A stretch of DNA of 64,000 nucleotides from JAITWN01 sp964437335 (lineage in GTDB: Bacteria > Pseudomonadota > Gammaproteobacteria > SZUA-140), in NCBI GenBank assembly GCA_964437335.1, contig CAYTGL010000003.1:62001-126000 (forward strand), given 5' to 3'. The position numbers and the translations under genes were made by a program. The notes under the pieces were generated by a model. That model ran no database searches. It had not been told where the DNA came from and saw only the letters and a list, made by a program, of their open reading frames with translations. This document shows positions 7,621 to 16,064 of this stretch, one piece after another (position 1 is the first letter of the stretch; each line of letters begins with the position of its first letter).

Positions 7621-9852
7621 ATGAATCTCAAATTGAAACGCAGATCATTTCTCAAGGTGCTGGGATGGGGCGGGGCCGGCGCGGCGCTGGCAGCGTGTGA
7701 CCGGCCGAGCTTTATCGCGCACAGGGAAGGCCGTAATCCTGTCGTCTCCTACCTTGTGCCCGAAGAGTTCGTCATACCCGGCATCGGCATATGGTATGCC
7801 TCGACCTGTCAGCAGTGTCCGAGCGCCTGCGGCATCCACGGTCGGGTGCGCGAAGGGCGCGCGCTGAAGCTCGAAGGCAATCCGGATTCGCCGCTCAACA
7901 AGGGCAAGTTGTGTGCGATGGGTCAGTCCGGGCTGCAGACGCACTACAACCCGGATCGTCTGACTCGACCGCGCGTGCGCAGGGGTGGTCAGTTCGTCGA
8001 TATCGGCTGGGACGAGGCGTTAGCGCTCGTCAAGGAGAAGGTCGGCCCGGGTTCGGGGCTCAGCGGCGACCGCATCGCGTGGGTCACCGATACGATCAGC
8101 GGTCATCAGGCCGTGCTGGTCGATGCCTTCATGGAGGCGGTCGGTTCCTCGAATCACTATGTGCACGAGGCGATCAACAACTCGGTCTGGCGCCAGGTCT
8201 GCCGGGACATGCTCGGCGAGGAATCTCCCCGACTGCGCGTCGACAAGGCCGCAGCGATCTTTTCGCTCGGCGCGGATTTCCTCGGTACCTGGGAGGCCCC
8301 GGTGCCTTATTCGGCGCAGTACGCGGATTTCCGCACCTCGCCGCGCGGCGTACTGATCCAGGCCGAGCCGAAGATGACGCTCACCGGCGCCAGTGCCGAC
8401 CTGTGGGTGCCCGTGCGTCCCGGCGCCGAAGGCGTGCTGGCGCTCGCGATTGCGAATGTGCTCGCGACCAAGCACGGCCGCAGCCTTTCGGCTCTGCCGG
8501 ACGAGGTCCAGGCGCAGATCCGCGGCTATGACGCAAGAAAGGCCGCCGGGATCACCGGTACTTCCGAGGCCCATATCAACCGGATCGCCGAGCTGCTGAA
8601 CCAGCGCGCGCCGAGCCTGGTGCTGGCCGGGGCGTCGGCCGAAGGCCATGTCGCCGGTTACGACAACGTCGCTGCGGCGATGACGCTGAACCTGATCCTC
8701 GGCAATGTCGGTCAGACTATCGAATCCGGCGCCGGCTTCCCGTTCCCTCAGCTCAAGCCGCGCCGGGGCAACGGCAAGGGCATGATCGAGTTCGCGAAAG
8801 GACTCGACGAAGGCCGCTTCGATGTCGTGTTCATCAAGGGCGCGAACCCGGTGCACACGACGCCACGGGCGCTCGGCGTGGGCGACAAGCTGCAGAAGGC
8901 GAAATTCAAGGTGGCGCTGTCGCTGTTCGAGGACGAGACCACGCAGCTCGCGGACCTGGTACTGCCGCTGTATTCGGGACTCGAGGACTGGGGTACGCAT
9001 GTGCCGTCGATGGCGACCGAGCGCCTGTTCATCAGCCTGCAGCAGCCGTTGATGGAACCGCTGTATCCGGAGACCCGCGGCTTCGGCGATACCCTGCTCG
9101 CGCTGCTGAAGATGCGCGGCGTCGAGGCCTATGCCGGCTTCGGGGACTACCATGGCTATCTGCGCAAGGCCTTCGCGGAAATGCCGGTCGATCTGAAGGG
9201 CGGTGCGTTGTCCGAGGACGCGTTCTGGCAACAGGCGCTGATGAAGGGCGTGCTCGAGGTCGGCAGGGCGTCGAACGGGTCTGTTTCGGCCCGCCCGGTG
9301 TCCTTCAGGGTCGCCGAGCCTGCAACCGATTCCTCGCGGCCGTTTTATCTGTTGCCGTCGGCAAATCCGACCAAATGGGATGGTCGTCATGCGAATGTCC
9401 CATGGCTCCAGGAATTGCCGGATCCGATCACCAAGGTGGTGTGGGATTCATGGGCCGAGTTGCATCCTGCAACGGCGAGCCGGCTCGGCCTCTCCAAGGG
9501 CGATTTAATCACCGTGAATTCGGAACATGGCACCTTCGACACCCGGGTCTACATCTACAAGGGTATGCATCCCGAGGCGATCGCCGTGCCGATGGGCCAG
9601 GGCCACGAGGGTTATGGCCGCTACGCCGCGGGCCGAGGCGCGAACCCGATGAATGCCGTCGGTGTCGCGACCGACAATCGCACCGGGGAACCGGCGCACC
9701 ATGCCACGCGCATTTCGATTACCAGGGTCAGTTCCCAGGACGACCGGAGGGAGTTCGTCATCTTCGGCGGAAGCGAGGCCCAGATGGGCCGCAAGCTCGT
9801 CACGACGGTCACGGCCGATCAGTACGAGCGCAATGAAAGAGGGAGAGCCTGA
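7621..9852 (+). CDS. Alternative complex III molybdopterin-oxidoreductase-like subunit ActB1 (split ActB)
   Basis: 743 aa from the ATG at 7621 (GGAG seven bases upstream). The N-terminus is a twin-arginine signal (KRRSFLKVLG) followed by a possible lipobox-like AACD. The body is a DMSO-reductase-superfamily domain. Unusually for an ActB1 domain, a full iron-sulfur ligand set CX2CX3CX27C is visible (Cys63, 66, 70, 98). I do not see an obvious Cys, Sec or Ser molybdenum ligand, although this cannot be settled by eye. In most described ActB proteins this domain is fused to the four-cluster ferredoxin domain; here that is the next gene, overlapping by one base. Confidence 0.85.
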   Translation: MNLKLKRRSFLKVLGWGGAGAALAACDRPSFIAHREGRNPVVSYLVPEEFVIPGIGIWYASTCQQCPSACGIHGRVREGRALKLEGNPDSPLNKGKLCAMGQSGLQTHYNPDRLTRPRVRRGGQFVDIGWDEALALVKEKVGPGSGLSGDRIAWVTDTISGHQAVLVDAFMEAVGSSNHYVHEAINNSVWRQVCRDMLGEESPRLRVDKAAAIFSLGADFLGTWEAPVPYSAQYADFRTSPRGVLIQAEPKMTLTGASADLWVPVRPGAEGVLALAIANVLATKHGRSLSALPDEVQAQIRGYDARKAAGITGTSEAHINRIAELLNQRAPSLVLAGASAEGHVAGYDNVAAAMTLNLILGNVGQTIESGAGFPFPQLKPRRGNGKGMIEFAKGLDEGRFDVVFIKGANPVHTTPRALGVGDKLQKAKFKVALSLFEDETTQLADLVLPLYSGLEDWGTHVPSMATERLFISLQQPLMEPLYPETRGFGDTLLALLKMRGVEAYAGFGDYHGYLRKAFAEMPVDLKGGALSEDAFWQQALMKGVLEVGRASNGSVSARPVSFRVAEPATDSSRPFYLLPSANPTKWDGRHANVPWLQELPDPITKVVWDSWAELHPATASRLGLSKGDLITVNSEHGTFDTRVYIYKGMHPEAIAVPMGQGHEGYGRYAAGRGANPMNAVGVATDNRTGEPAHHATRISITRVSSQDDRREFVIFGGSEAQMGRKLVTTVTADQYERNERGRA

Positions 9853-10721
9853 TGTCCATTAAAAACCTTCTCAGCGACTGGTCCAGTTATCGCAAGGGGC
9901 TGGAAGAAGGCGGCCACCACAAATATGAGCACATGTGGGGTATGGTCATCGACCTCAACAAGTGCAACGGTTGCAGCGCCTGCGTGACCGCGTGCTATGC
10001 CGAGAACAATCTGCCCGTGGTCGGCAAGGAGCGTTTCAGCACCGGTCATGCGATACACTGGATGCGGATCGAGCGTTACTGGGACGAGCCCGATCTCGGT
10101 GAAGGCAGGGTCTCCGAGTATCAGCATCATGGGGCGAGCTTCCTGCCCATGAACTGCCAGAACTGCAATGCCGCCACCTGCGAGCCCGTCTGTCCGGTCG
10201 CCGCGACCTACCATACCCCGGACGGCCTGAATGCCCAGGTCTATAATCGCTGCATCGGTTCCCGGTATTGTTCCAACAACTGCCCGTATCGCCTTCGTTA
10301 CTTCAACTTTTTCTCGTACTATGAGACCTGGGCGACACCGCTGCATATGCAGCTCAACCCGGATCTCACCGTGCGCAACAAAGGCGTCATGGAGAAATGC
10401 ACCTTCTGCGTCCAGCGCATCCGCGCCGCGAAGGACAAGGCGCGGCAGGAATCCCGCAAGGTGCGCGACGGGGAATTCACCACCGCCTGCGCGCAAACCT
10501 GTCCGACTTCAGCGATCCTGTTCGGCGACCTGTTGACCCTGCACACGCCGGGCGGCGGCGTCGGAGATACGGTGGTCGCCGGTCTGTGGAAAAAACATCA
10601 GGTGGCGCTCGGCGTGACCAGCCAGAGAAAGCAGAATTCGGAAATGCGCGGGTATCGCGTGTTCGAGAACCTTCGTACGGATCCCTGCGTCATGTTCCTG
10701 GAACGGGTACGCGAAGTCTGA
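9852..10721 (+). CDS. Alternative complex III iron-sulfur subunit ActB2
   Basis: 289 aa ferredoxin-type subunit. Four cluster sites can be read: Cys38/41/44/48; Cys102/105/110/114; Cys134/140/144, where the expected second Cys is Ser137; and Cys183/186/213/217. That predicts three [4Fe-4S] and one [3Fe-4S] cluster, the composition known for ActB. The protein relays electrons from quinol oxidised at ActC to the cytochrome subunits. It has no signal of its own and is probably co-exported with ActB1 through Tat. Confidence 0.88.
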   Translation: MSIKNLLSDWSSYRKGLEEGGHHKYEHMWGMVIDLNKCNGCSACVTACYAENNLPVVGKERFSTGHAIHWMRIERYWDEPDLGEGRVSEYQHHGASFLPMNCQNCNAATCEPVCPVAATYHTPDGLNAQVYNRCIGSRYCSNNCPYRLRYFNFFSYYETWATPLHMQLNPDLTVRNKGVMEKCTFCVQRIRAAKDKARQESRKVRDGEFTTACAQTCPTSAILFGDLLTLHTPGGGVGDTVVAGLWKKHQVALGVTSQRKQNSEMRGYRVFENLRTDPCVMFLERVREV

Positions 10722-10764
10722 GACCCTGAATAACAATTCAAGCCTGTCAATAACGGATGCGGCC

Positions 10765-12210
10765 ATGACAATGACCACCAGCACCACGAGTTCGCTTCCT
10801 GCAGAATATCAGCGGGATATCGACGAAGATATCAAGTGGGCCAAGATCAATGAGGATGTTCTCCGTTCGATGGAGAATCCGCGGATTGGCTACTGGCTCT
10901 CCATAGTCGTCTGTCTCGGCCTGCTGTCGCTCGCGGTAATCGCCGAAATCCATCAGTACATATATGGCCTCGGCACGGCCAACCTGAACTGGCCGCAGAT
11001 GTGGGGTCTGTATATCGCGACCTTCATCTTCTGGATCGGCATGAGTCACTCAGGCACGCTGCTGTCGGCGATTCTGCATATCACCCATGCCGACTGGCGC
11101 AAGCCGATCTATCGCTTCGCCGAGGCGATGACGACCTTCACGCTGATGACCGCGATGCTGTTCCCGGTCATTCACCTGGGCCGCATCTGGAACATGTACT
11201 GGGTGTTGCCGTATTTCAGCGATCGCGGCATCTGGCCCAACTTTAGGTCGCCGCTGCTGTGGGACGCGTTCGCGATCTTCACCTATCTGACCGCGTCCTC
11301 GCTGTTCCTGTTCGTCGGCTCGGTGCCCGATCTCGCGATCGTGCGTGACAGCGCGCGCGGCTGGCGCAAGAAACTCTACTCCGTGCTCGCCCTGGGCTGG
11401 CGCGGCGATGACCGCCAGTGGCGCAGCTTCCGCAAGGCCTACATGATCATGGCCTGCTTCCTGATTCCTCTCGCGGTATCGGTCCACTCGATCGTGTCAT
11501 CCGACTTTGCGATGTCGATCATGCCGGGCTGGCACATCACGAGTTTCCCGCCGTATTTCGTCGCCGGCGCACTGTACTCCGGCTGCGCGGGCATCATCAC
11601 GCTGTTCGTGCTGCTGCGCTACTACTTCCGCTTCGAGGACTACATGACGATCTCGATCCTCGACAAGACCTGCAAGCTGACCTTCGCGATCGCGATGGTA
11701 TGGACCTATCTGACGCTGGTCGAGTTTGCCGCGGTCTGGTACGGCCACAACGACGTCGACAAGGAACTGCTGCTGTCGAAGTTCTGGGGCCCCTACGCCC
11801 CGTGGTTCTGGCAGATGCTGTTCTGCGGCTCGGTCCTGCCTTTCATAATGGCATTTGAAAAGGTTCGGCGGCATATCCCGACGATGTTCATCGTATCAAT
11901 CCTGCTGAACTACGGCATGTGGCTTGAGCGCTGGATGATCGTCTCGCCGACGGTCTCGCAGGGCTATCACCCGATTGCGTTCGGTGTGCTGTGGCCGAGC
12001 TGGGTCCAGTGGTTCATCGTCGCGGGCAGCTTCGGCTGGTTCGGCCTGCTGTTCCTGATATTCGTCAAGGTGATTCCGTCGGTCTCGATGTATGAGGTCA
12101 AGGAAATGATCTACCACCGCAGGCATCTCGCACACAAGAGCATTGCGCCGGTCATGCATCAGCGCGATGCGCGAGTGGCCGGCAAGACACCGGGTCTGGA
12201 AGGGGCATAG
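10765..12210 (+). CDS. actC: Alternative complex III NrfD-like membrane subunit ActC
   Basis: 481 aa integral membrane protein of the NrfD/PsrC family, with about ten hydrophobic helices and an N-terminal cytoplasmic stretch. This subunit is thought to hold the quinol-binding site of alternative complex III and to couple oxidation to charge or proton movement. Charged residues within helices (for example FGMSHSGTLLSA-like and RFAEAMTTF segments near residues 92-130) fit the family. It lies 43 bp after actB2 and 2 bp before actD. Confidence 0.9.
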   Translation: MTMTTSTTSSLPAEYQRDIDEDIKWAKINEDVLRSMENPRIGYWLSIVVCLGLLSLAVIAEIHQYIYGLGTANLNWPQMWGLYIATFIFWIGMSHSGTLLSAILHITHADWRKPIYRFAEAMTTFTLMTAMLFPVIHLGRIWNMYWVLPYFSDRGIWPNFRSPLLWDAFAIFTYLTASSLFLFVGSVPDLAIVRDSARGWRKKLYSVLALGWRGDDRQWRSFRKAYMIMACFLIPLAVSVHSIVSSDFAMSIMPGWHITSFPPYFVAGALYSGCAGIITLFVLLRYYFRFEDYMTISILDKTCKLTFAIAMVWTYLTLVEFAAVWYGHNDVDKELLLSKFWGPYAPWFWQMLFCGSVLPFIMAFEKVRRHIPTMFIVSILLNYGMWLERWMIVSPTVSQGYHPIAFGVLWPSWVQWFIVAGSFGWFGLLFLIFVKVIPSVSMYEVKEMIYHRRHLAHKSIAPVMHQRDARVAGKTPGLEGA

Positions 12211-12212
12211 CC

Positions 12213-12740
12213 ATGAAGAAGAGACGTATGCTGGCGCTGTTCAGCAACTTCGATGATGCGTTCGGGGCGATTGGCGACATCAAGCAGTACAAGGTGCCCG
12301 GCGTATCCGTCGATGATGTCACCGTGATCTCTCCGATCGAGCATCCGAGAATCGACGAGGTGCTCGGGGACCGCGGCACCAAGGTGCCGTACTTCACGCT
12401 GACCGGGGCGACGTGCGGCATCATCTTCGGCTTTACATTCCTCGCGAGTTCCCAGGCGTCATTCCTGGTCCAGCCGCAAGGTGGCAAGGCGGTCGTGCCG
12501 ATTCCGACCAATATTGTATTGACCTACGAGTTGATGATCATGGGGAGTGTGCTGTTCACGCTGGCGGGTCTGATGATCTGCGGACGGCTGTTGCGCCGGC
12601 GCCGGGGCATGTACAGCGAGAAGGTCAGCCTCGATCAGGTCGGTCTCGAGCTGGAACTCGAGGAAAAATACGTCGAGCCGGTCAAGAGGCTCTTTAATCA
12701 ACATCTGGCAGTCGAAATCCGGGAAGAGGGGCGGCCATGA
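12213..12740 (+). CDS. actD: Alternative complex III subunit ActD (DUF3341)
   Basis: 175 aa with a small soluble N-terminal domain (residues 1-60) and two membrane helices (about residues 66-84 and 103-128), the DUF3341 layout of ActD. Its exact role in the complex is structural or unknown. The stop codon overlaps the actE start (ATGA), so the two are translationally coupled. Confidence 0.88.
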   Translation: MKKRRMLALFSNFDDAFGAIGDIKQYKVPGVSVDDVTVISPIEHPRIDEVLGDRGTKVPYFTLTGATCGIIFGFTFLASSQASFLVQPQGGKAVVPIPTNIVLTYELMIMGSVLFTLAGLMICGRLLRRRRGMYSEKVSLDQVGLELELEEKYVEPVKRLFNQHLAVEIREEGRP

Positions 12741-13312
12741 GATTGATGAAGCACCCGATAGCGGTCGTCCTTCTGCTGATCCCGATGGTCGCCTGGGCGT
12801 GGCCATGGTCGGTCGACATGGCCGACCAGCCCGCGATCGAGCCTCAGCACCCGGTCAACGGTGCGATGATGCCGTTTCCAATGCGCTCGATTCCGGTCGG
12901 CGGTATCCCGACCTCCTACAAGAGCCGCGAGGAGACGCGTGAACTGAAAAATCCATTCAGGCCCACGGATGCGGCATCCATTGCCAAGGGGCGTACCCTG
13001 TTCAATATCTACTGCGCGGCCTGCCATGGCAAGGCAGGCGTCGGTAATGCGCCCGTCGGCATGAAGATCGGCGCGATCCCGCTGGTCGACACCTATGTCC
13101 AGGAGTTTCTGACCGAGGGCTGGGTCTTCGGTACGATCACTTTCGGCAGCGCGCTGATGCCGGCTTATGGCGTTCCATCCGCCCGTGACGACAGGCGGGG
13201 ATCGAATGACCTGTCAGTCGAGGAGCGCTGGCACGTTGCGAACTATGTCAAGAACGCGATGCTCAAGGAAGCCAATGCCAACCGGACCGCGGACGCGGGG
13301 CAGGTACGATAA
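12737..13312 (+). CDS. actE: Alternative complex III monoheme cytochrome c subunit ActE
   Basis: 191 aa with an N-terminal signal (residues 1-22) and one heme motif, CAACH, near residue 94, preceded by AKGRTLFNIY as in class I cytochromes c. A Met-rich segment (ALMPAYG) near residue 140 can supply the axial Met. ActE carries electrons out of the complex to oxidases or soluble carriers. No lipobox Cys is visible in the signal region, although ActE in some lineages is a lipoprotein. Confidence 0.88.
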   Translation: MRLMKHPIAVVLLLIPMVAWAWPWSVDMADQPAIEPQHPVNGAMMPFPMRSIPVGGIPTSYKSREETRELKNPFRPTDAASIAKGRTLFNIYCAACHGKAGVGNAPVGMKIGAIPLVDTYVQEFLTEGWVFGTITFGSALMPAYGVPSARDDRRGSNDLSVEERWHVANYVKNAMLKEANANRTADAGQVR

Positions 13313-13354
13313 AGTCGGGAAATCCGATAAAGAATACGAGAGGCGAGAAGAACG

Positions 13355-14425
13355 ATGATATCGAATTTCGGCAGTTGGTCGGTTCTGACGGTGAGTTTTC
13401 TGTTCGTGCTCTATCTATCGCTCGCCGGCGTGGTGCTGGCTTCTGTGCTGCACCTGGTCAACGGCAAGTGGCGGTTCCAGGTCAGGAATCTGGCCGTTTC
13501 CACCGCGGCGCTGTTTCCGGTCGCGGGCATCATGCTGTTGATTCTTCTGGCCAACTACGAAACGACATTTCAGTGGGTGCAGGCGGAGCACTTGGACGAT
13601 CATCATCTCCCGGGCTGGCATAATATCGGGTTCCTGATCGCACGCCAGATTGGGGGCTTCCTGTTTGTCGCAGGACTCGCCGGTCTGTTCATCAAGTATC
13701 AGCGCCTGAGCGAGATCGACAGTTCCTACCGGGTCCAGCGCCGCTTCCGCAATATCGCCCTGCTGATCCCTTTCGTCTACTTCGGTTATGGCACGATGAT
13801 GGGCTGGGACTACGAGATGACGATGGTGCCGAACTGGCACAGTTCCAGCTACGGCGCCTACCACTTCCAGAGCATGTTCCACATGTACCTGGCATTTTTC
13901 ATCGTCTTCCTGTTTTTCCTGAATCGCTCGGGCCGGCTGGTGCAGCCGATTCAGCCATACATATTCAATTTTATGGCCCAATTCCTGCTGGCGATGACGA
14001 TCCTGTGGACCTACCTGTTCTTCACCCAGTACCTGATCATGTGGTACGGCCGCCTGCCCTTCGAAACGGATCGTTATGACAGCATGATGTTCGAAGGACT
14101 GGGGCCGGTATGGTGGACCTTCGTGGTGTGCAAGTGGGCGATCCCGTTCGTCTTTCTGGTGATGGCGCCGACCCGGGATAACCCGCCGCTCATCACTGCG
14201 CTCGCCGGCCTGATCATATTCGGGACCTTCCTCGAGCGTTACACCTGGATCTCGGGTTCGGTCGACAGCCAGTTCTATCGCATGCCGATGACCTCGATGT
14301 TTGACATTATCGTCGTTCTCGCGACCATCGGTGTGTGCTGGTTCGTGATGTCGCGTACGCTGGTCAAGTACGGCCTGATCCACCCTTCATCGAAGCAGGC
14401 TGCGGCACCGGACCGTACCGGTTAG
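13355..14425 (+). CDS. actF: Alternative complex III membrane subunit ActF
   Basis: 356 aa hydrophobic protein with about ten predicted membrane helices, a divergent paralogue of ActC typical of the last gene in act clusters. A DDHHLPGWHN stretch after the third helix and a WHSSSYGAYHF loop are rich in His and Trp. It lies 42 bp after actE with a GAGGCGAGAAG ribosome-binding region. No terminal-oxidase genes follow, so the electron acceptor is encoded elsewhere. Confidence 0.87.
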   Translation: MISNFGSWSVLTVSFLFVLYLSLAGVVLASVLHLVNGKWRFQVRNLAVSTAALFPVAGIMLLILLANYETTFQWVQAEHLDDHHLPGWHNIGFLIARQIGGFLFVAGLAGLFIKYQRLSEIDSSYRVQRRFRNIALLIPFVYFGYGTMMGWDYEMTMVPNWHSSSYGAYHFQSMFHMYLAFFIVFLFFLNRSGRLVQPIQPYIFNFMAQFLLAMTILWTYLFFTQYLIMWYGRLPFETDRYDSMMFEGLGPVWWTFVVCKWAIPFVFLVMAPTRDNPPLITALAGLIIFGTFLERYTWISGSVDSQFYRMPMTSMFDIIVVLATIGVCWFVMSRTLVKYGLIHPSSKQAAAPDRTG

Positions 14426-14435
14426 TTAGAATCGT

Positions 14436-14469
14436 GTCCGGCGGCAGCGTGTGCGTGCTGCCGCCGGAC
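14436..14469 (+). terminator. Hairpin after actF
   Basis: A perfect 13-bp inverted repeat (GTCCGGCGGCAGC / GCTGCCGCCGGAC) with an 8-base loop lies 10 bp after the actF stop. There is no U-tract, so it may act as a weak or Rho-assisted terminator, or as an mRNA 3'-end stabiliser for the act operon. Confidence 0.6.
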
Positions 14470-14632
14470 AATCTCCCTCGCTGTGCGTAAGGTCGCCCCG
14501 TCCCGGCGGCGAACCTGTGAAATGTGCTGTCTTATCAGGTAAAGTGGCGTGATGCCCGCTCGCGCCCGGTTTCCCGCGCGGGCGCACCGGGGGTTAGCGG
14601 GGGGGCATCGACATCATTCAAGAGGCAAGACC

Positions 14633-15307
14633 ATGAACAGCTACTACATCGCGCCGTCGATCCTGTCGGCGGATTTCGCCCGGCTCGGCGAGGAAGTCAC
14701 GAACGTGCTAGCGGCCGGCGCAGACATCATCCACTTCGATGTAATGGACAACCACTACGTGCCGAACCTGACGATCGGGCCGCTGATCTGCGAAGCTTTG
14801 CGCAAGCACGGCGTCAAGGCGGAGATCGATGTGCACCTGATGGTCAAGCCGGTCGACAGGATCATCCCGGATTTCGCCAAGGCCGGCGCGAACTATATCA
14901 CTTTCCATCCGGAGGCCAGTGAGCACATCGACCGCAGCCTGCAACTGATCCGGGATTGCGGCTGCAAGTCCGGCCTGGTGTTCAATCCGGCGACGCCGCT
15001 CGACCACCTCAAATACGTGCTCGACAAGGTCGACATGGTGCTGCTGATGTCGGTCAATCCCGGATTCGGCGGACAAAGCTTCATCACAGCTGTGCTCGAC
15101 AAGTTGCGCGAGGCGCGGAAAATCATCGACGCGAGCGGACGCAATATCCGCCTCGAGATCGATGGCGGGGTAAAGGTCGACAATATCCGCGCGATCGCCG
15201 AGGCCGGCGCCGATACCTTCGTTGCGGGCTCTGCGATCTTCAACACCCCGAACTACAAAACCACGATAGACGCGATGCGCGCCGAACTGGCGAAGGCGCG
15301 TCCCTGA
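14633..15307 (+). CDS. rpe: Ribulose-phosphate 3-epimerase
   Basis: 224 aa from the ATG at 14633 with an AAGAGGC ribosome-binding site; the open frame continues upstream to 14549 but lacks family similarity. The TIM barrel shows IAPSILSADF at the start, the HFDVMDNHYVPN metal/catalytic segment, MSVNPGFGGQ, and EIDGGV near the end. It interconverts ribulose-5-phosphate and xylulose-5-phosphate. It heads an rpe-gph-trpE group as in Pseudomonas. Confidence 0.96.
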   Translation: MNSYYIAPSILSADFARLGEEVTNVLAAGADIIHFDVMDNHYVPNLTIGPLICEALRKHGVKAEIDVHLMVKPVDRIIPDFAKAGANYITFHPEASEHIDRSLQLIRDCGCKSGLVFNPATPLDHLKYVLDKVDMVLLMSVNPGFGGQSFITAVLDKLREARKIIDASGRNIRLEIDGGVKVDNIRAIAEAGADTFVAGSAIFNTPNYKTTIDAMRAELAKARP

Positions 15308-15329
15308 CCGCACACAAGGACGGCTGGCC

Positions 15330-16064
15330 GTGAACGACCCTGCCCGGATGACGGTGGTGCGCCCTCGCATGATCCTGATCGACCTCGACGGCACTTTGAT
15401 CGATACGGTGCCGGACCTCGCGCATGCCGTCGATGTCATGATGGCGCGGATCGGCATGCCGCTGCGCGGCGAACAGCGCGTGCGCCAGTGGATCGGCAAC
15501 GGCGCCGAGCGTCTGGTGCGACGCGCGCTGATCGATGACGTCGACGGCGAGCCTGACGAAGCACTGTTCCGCAAGGCCTATCCTCTGTTTCTGGAGACCT
15601 ATGAAGCGAATGTCTGCGCCCATAGCCGACCCTATCCTGGTGTTGTGGAGGGCCTGGCCGCACTGAAGACGGCCGGCTATCCGCTCGGCTGCGTCACGAA
15701 CAAGCCGGCGCGCTTTACCGAGCCGCTGCTCGATGCGCTGGGACTGACCGAAAATTTCGGCATCGTGATCAGTGGTGACACGCTGCCGAAACAGAAGCCC
15801 GATCCCGCGCCACTGCTGCACGCCGCTCGATTCTTCGGCGTCCGCCCCGAAGATGCACTGATGGTCGGCGACTCGATCAACGACGTTCGCGCCGCGCGCG
15901 CCGCCGGCTTTTCCGTCGTCTGCGTGCCCTACGGCTACAATCATGGCCATGACATCCGGGCGGCGGAGCCTGACGCGGTGATCGCATCGCTTGCGGAGCT
16001 GCCCGGACTGATCGAGGCCGGCGGCCTCGCCCGGTCCCGCCGTCACCCGGGCCATGACGCCTGA
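15330..16064 (+). CDS. gph: Phosphoglycolate phosphatase (HAD superfamily)
   Basis: 244 aa from a GTG at 15330; an ATG at 15348 is an alternative. HAD motif I is IDLDGTLIDT, motif II lies in VTNKPA, motif III is the Lys in KQKPDP, and motif IV is MVGDSINDV. It dephosphorylates 2-phosphoglycolate. It lies 22 bp after rpe and overlaps trpE by 11 bp. Confidence 0.94.
   Translation: MNDPARMTVVRPRMILIDLDGTLIDTVPDLAHAVDVMMARIGMPLRGEQRVRQWIGNGAERLVRRALIDDVDGEPDEALFRKAYPLFLETYEANVCAHSRPYPGVVEGLAALKTAGYPLGCVTNKPARFTEPLLDALGLTENFGIVISGDTLPKQKPDPAPLLHAARFFGVRPEDALMVGDSINDVRAARAAGFSVVCVPYGYNHGHDIRAAEPDAVIASLAELPGLIEAGGLARSRRHPGHDA

Noticed and set aside
8020..9390. 456-codon antisense frame within actB1
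   Set aside because: Shadow of a clear oxidoreductase gene, with no domain or plausible start context.
7621..9852. Catalytic molybdenum reductase (polysulfide, tetrathionate or DMSO type) instead of complex III
   Set aside because: The neighbours ActA (five hemes), ActD (DUF3341), ActE (monoheme) and a second NrfD-like protein are specific to alternative complex III.
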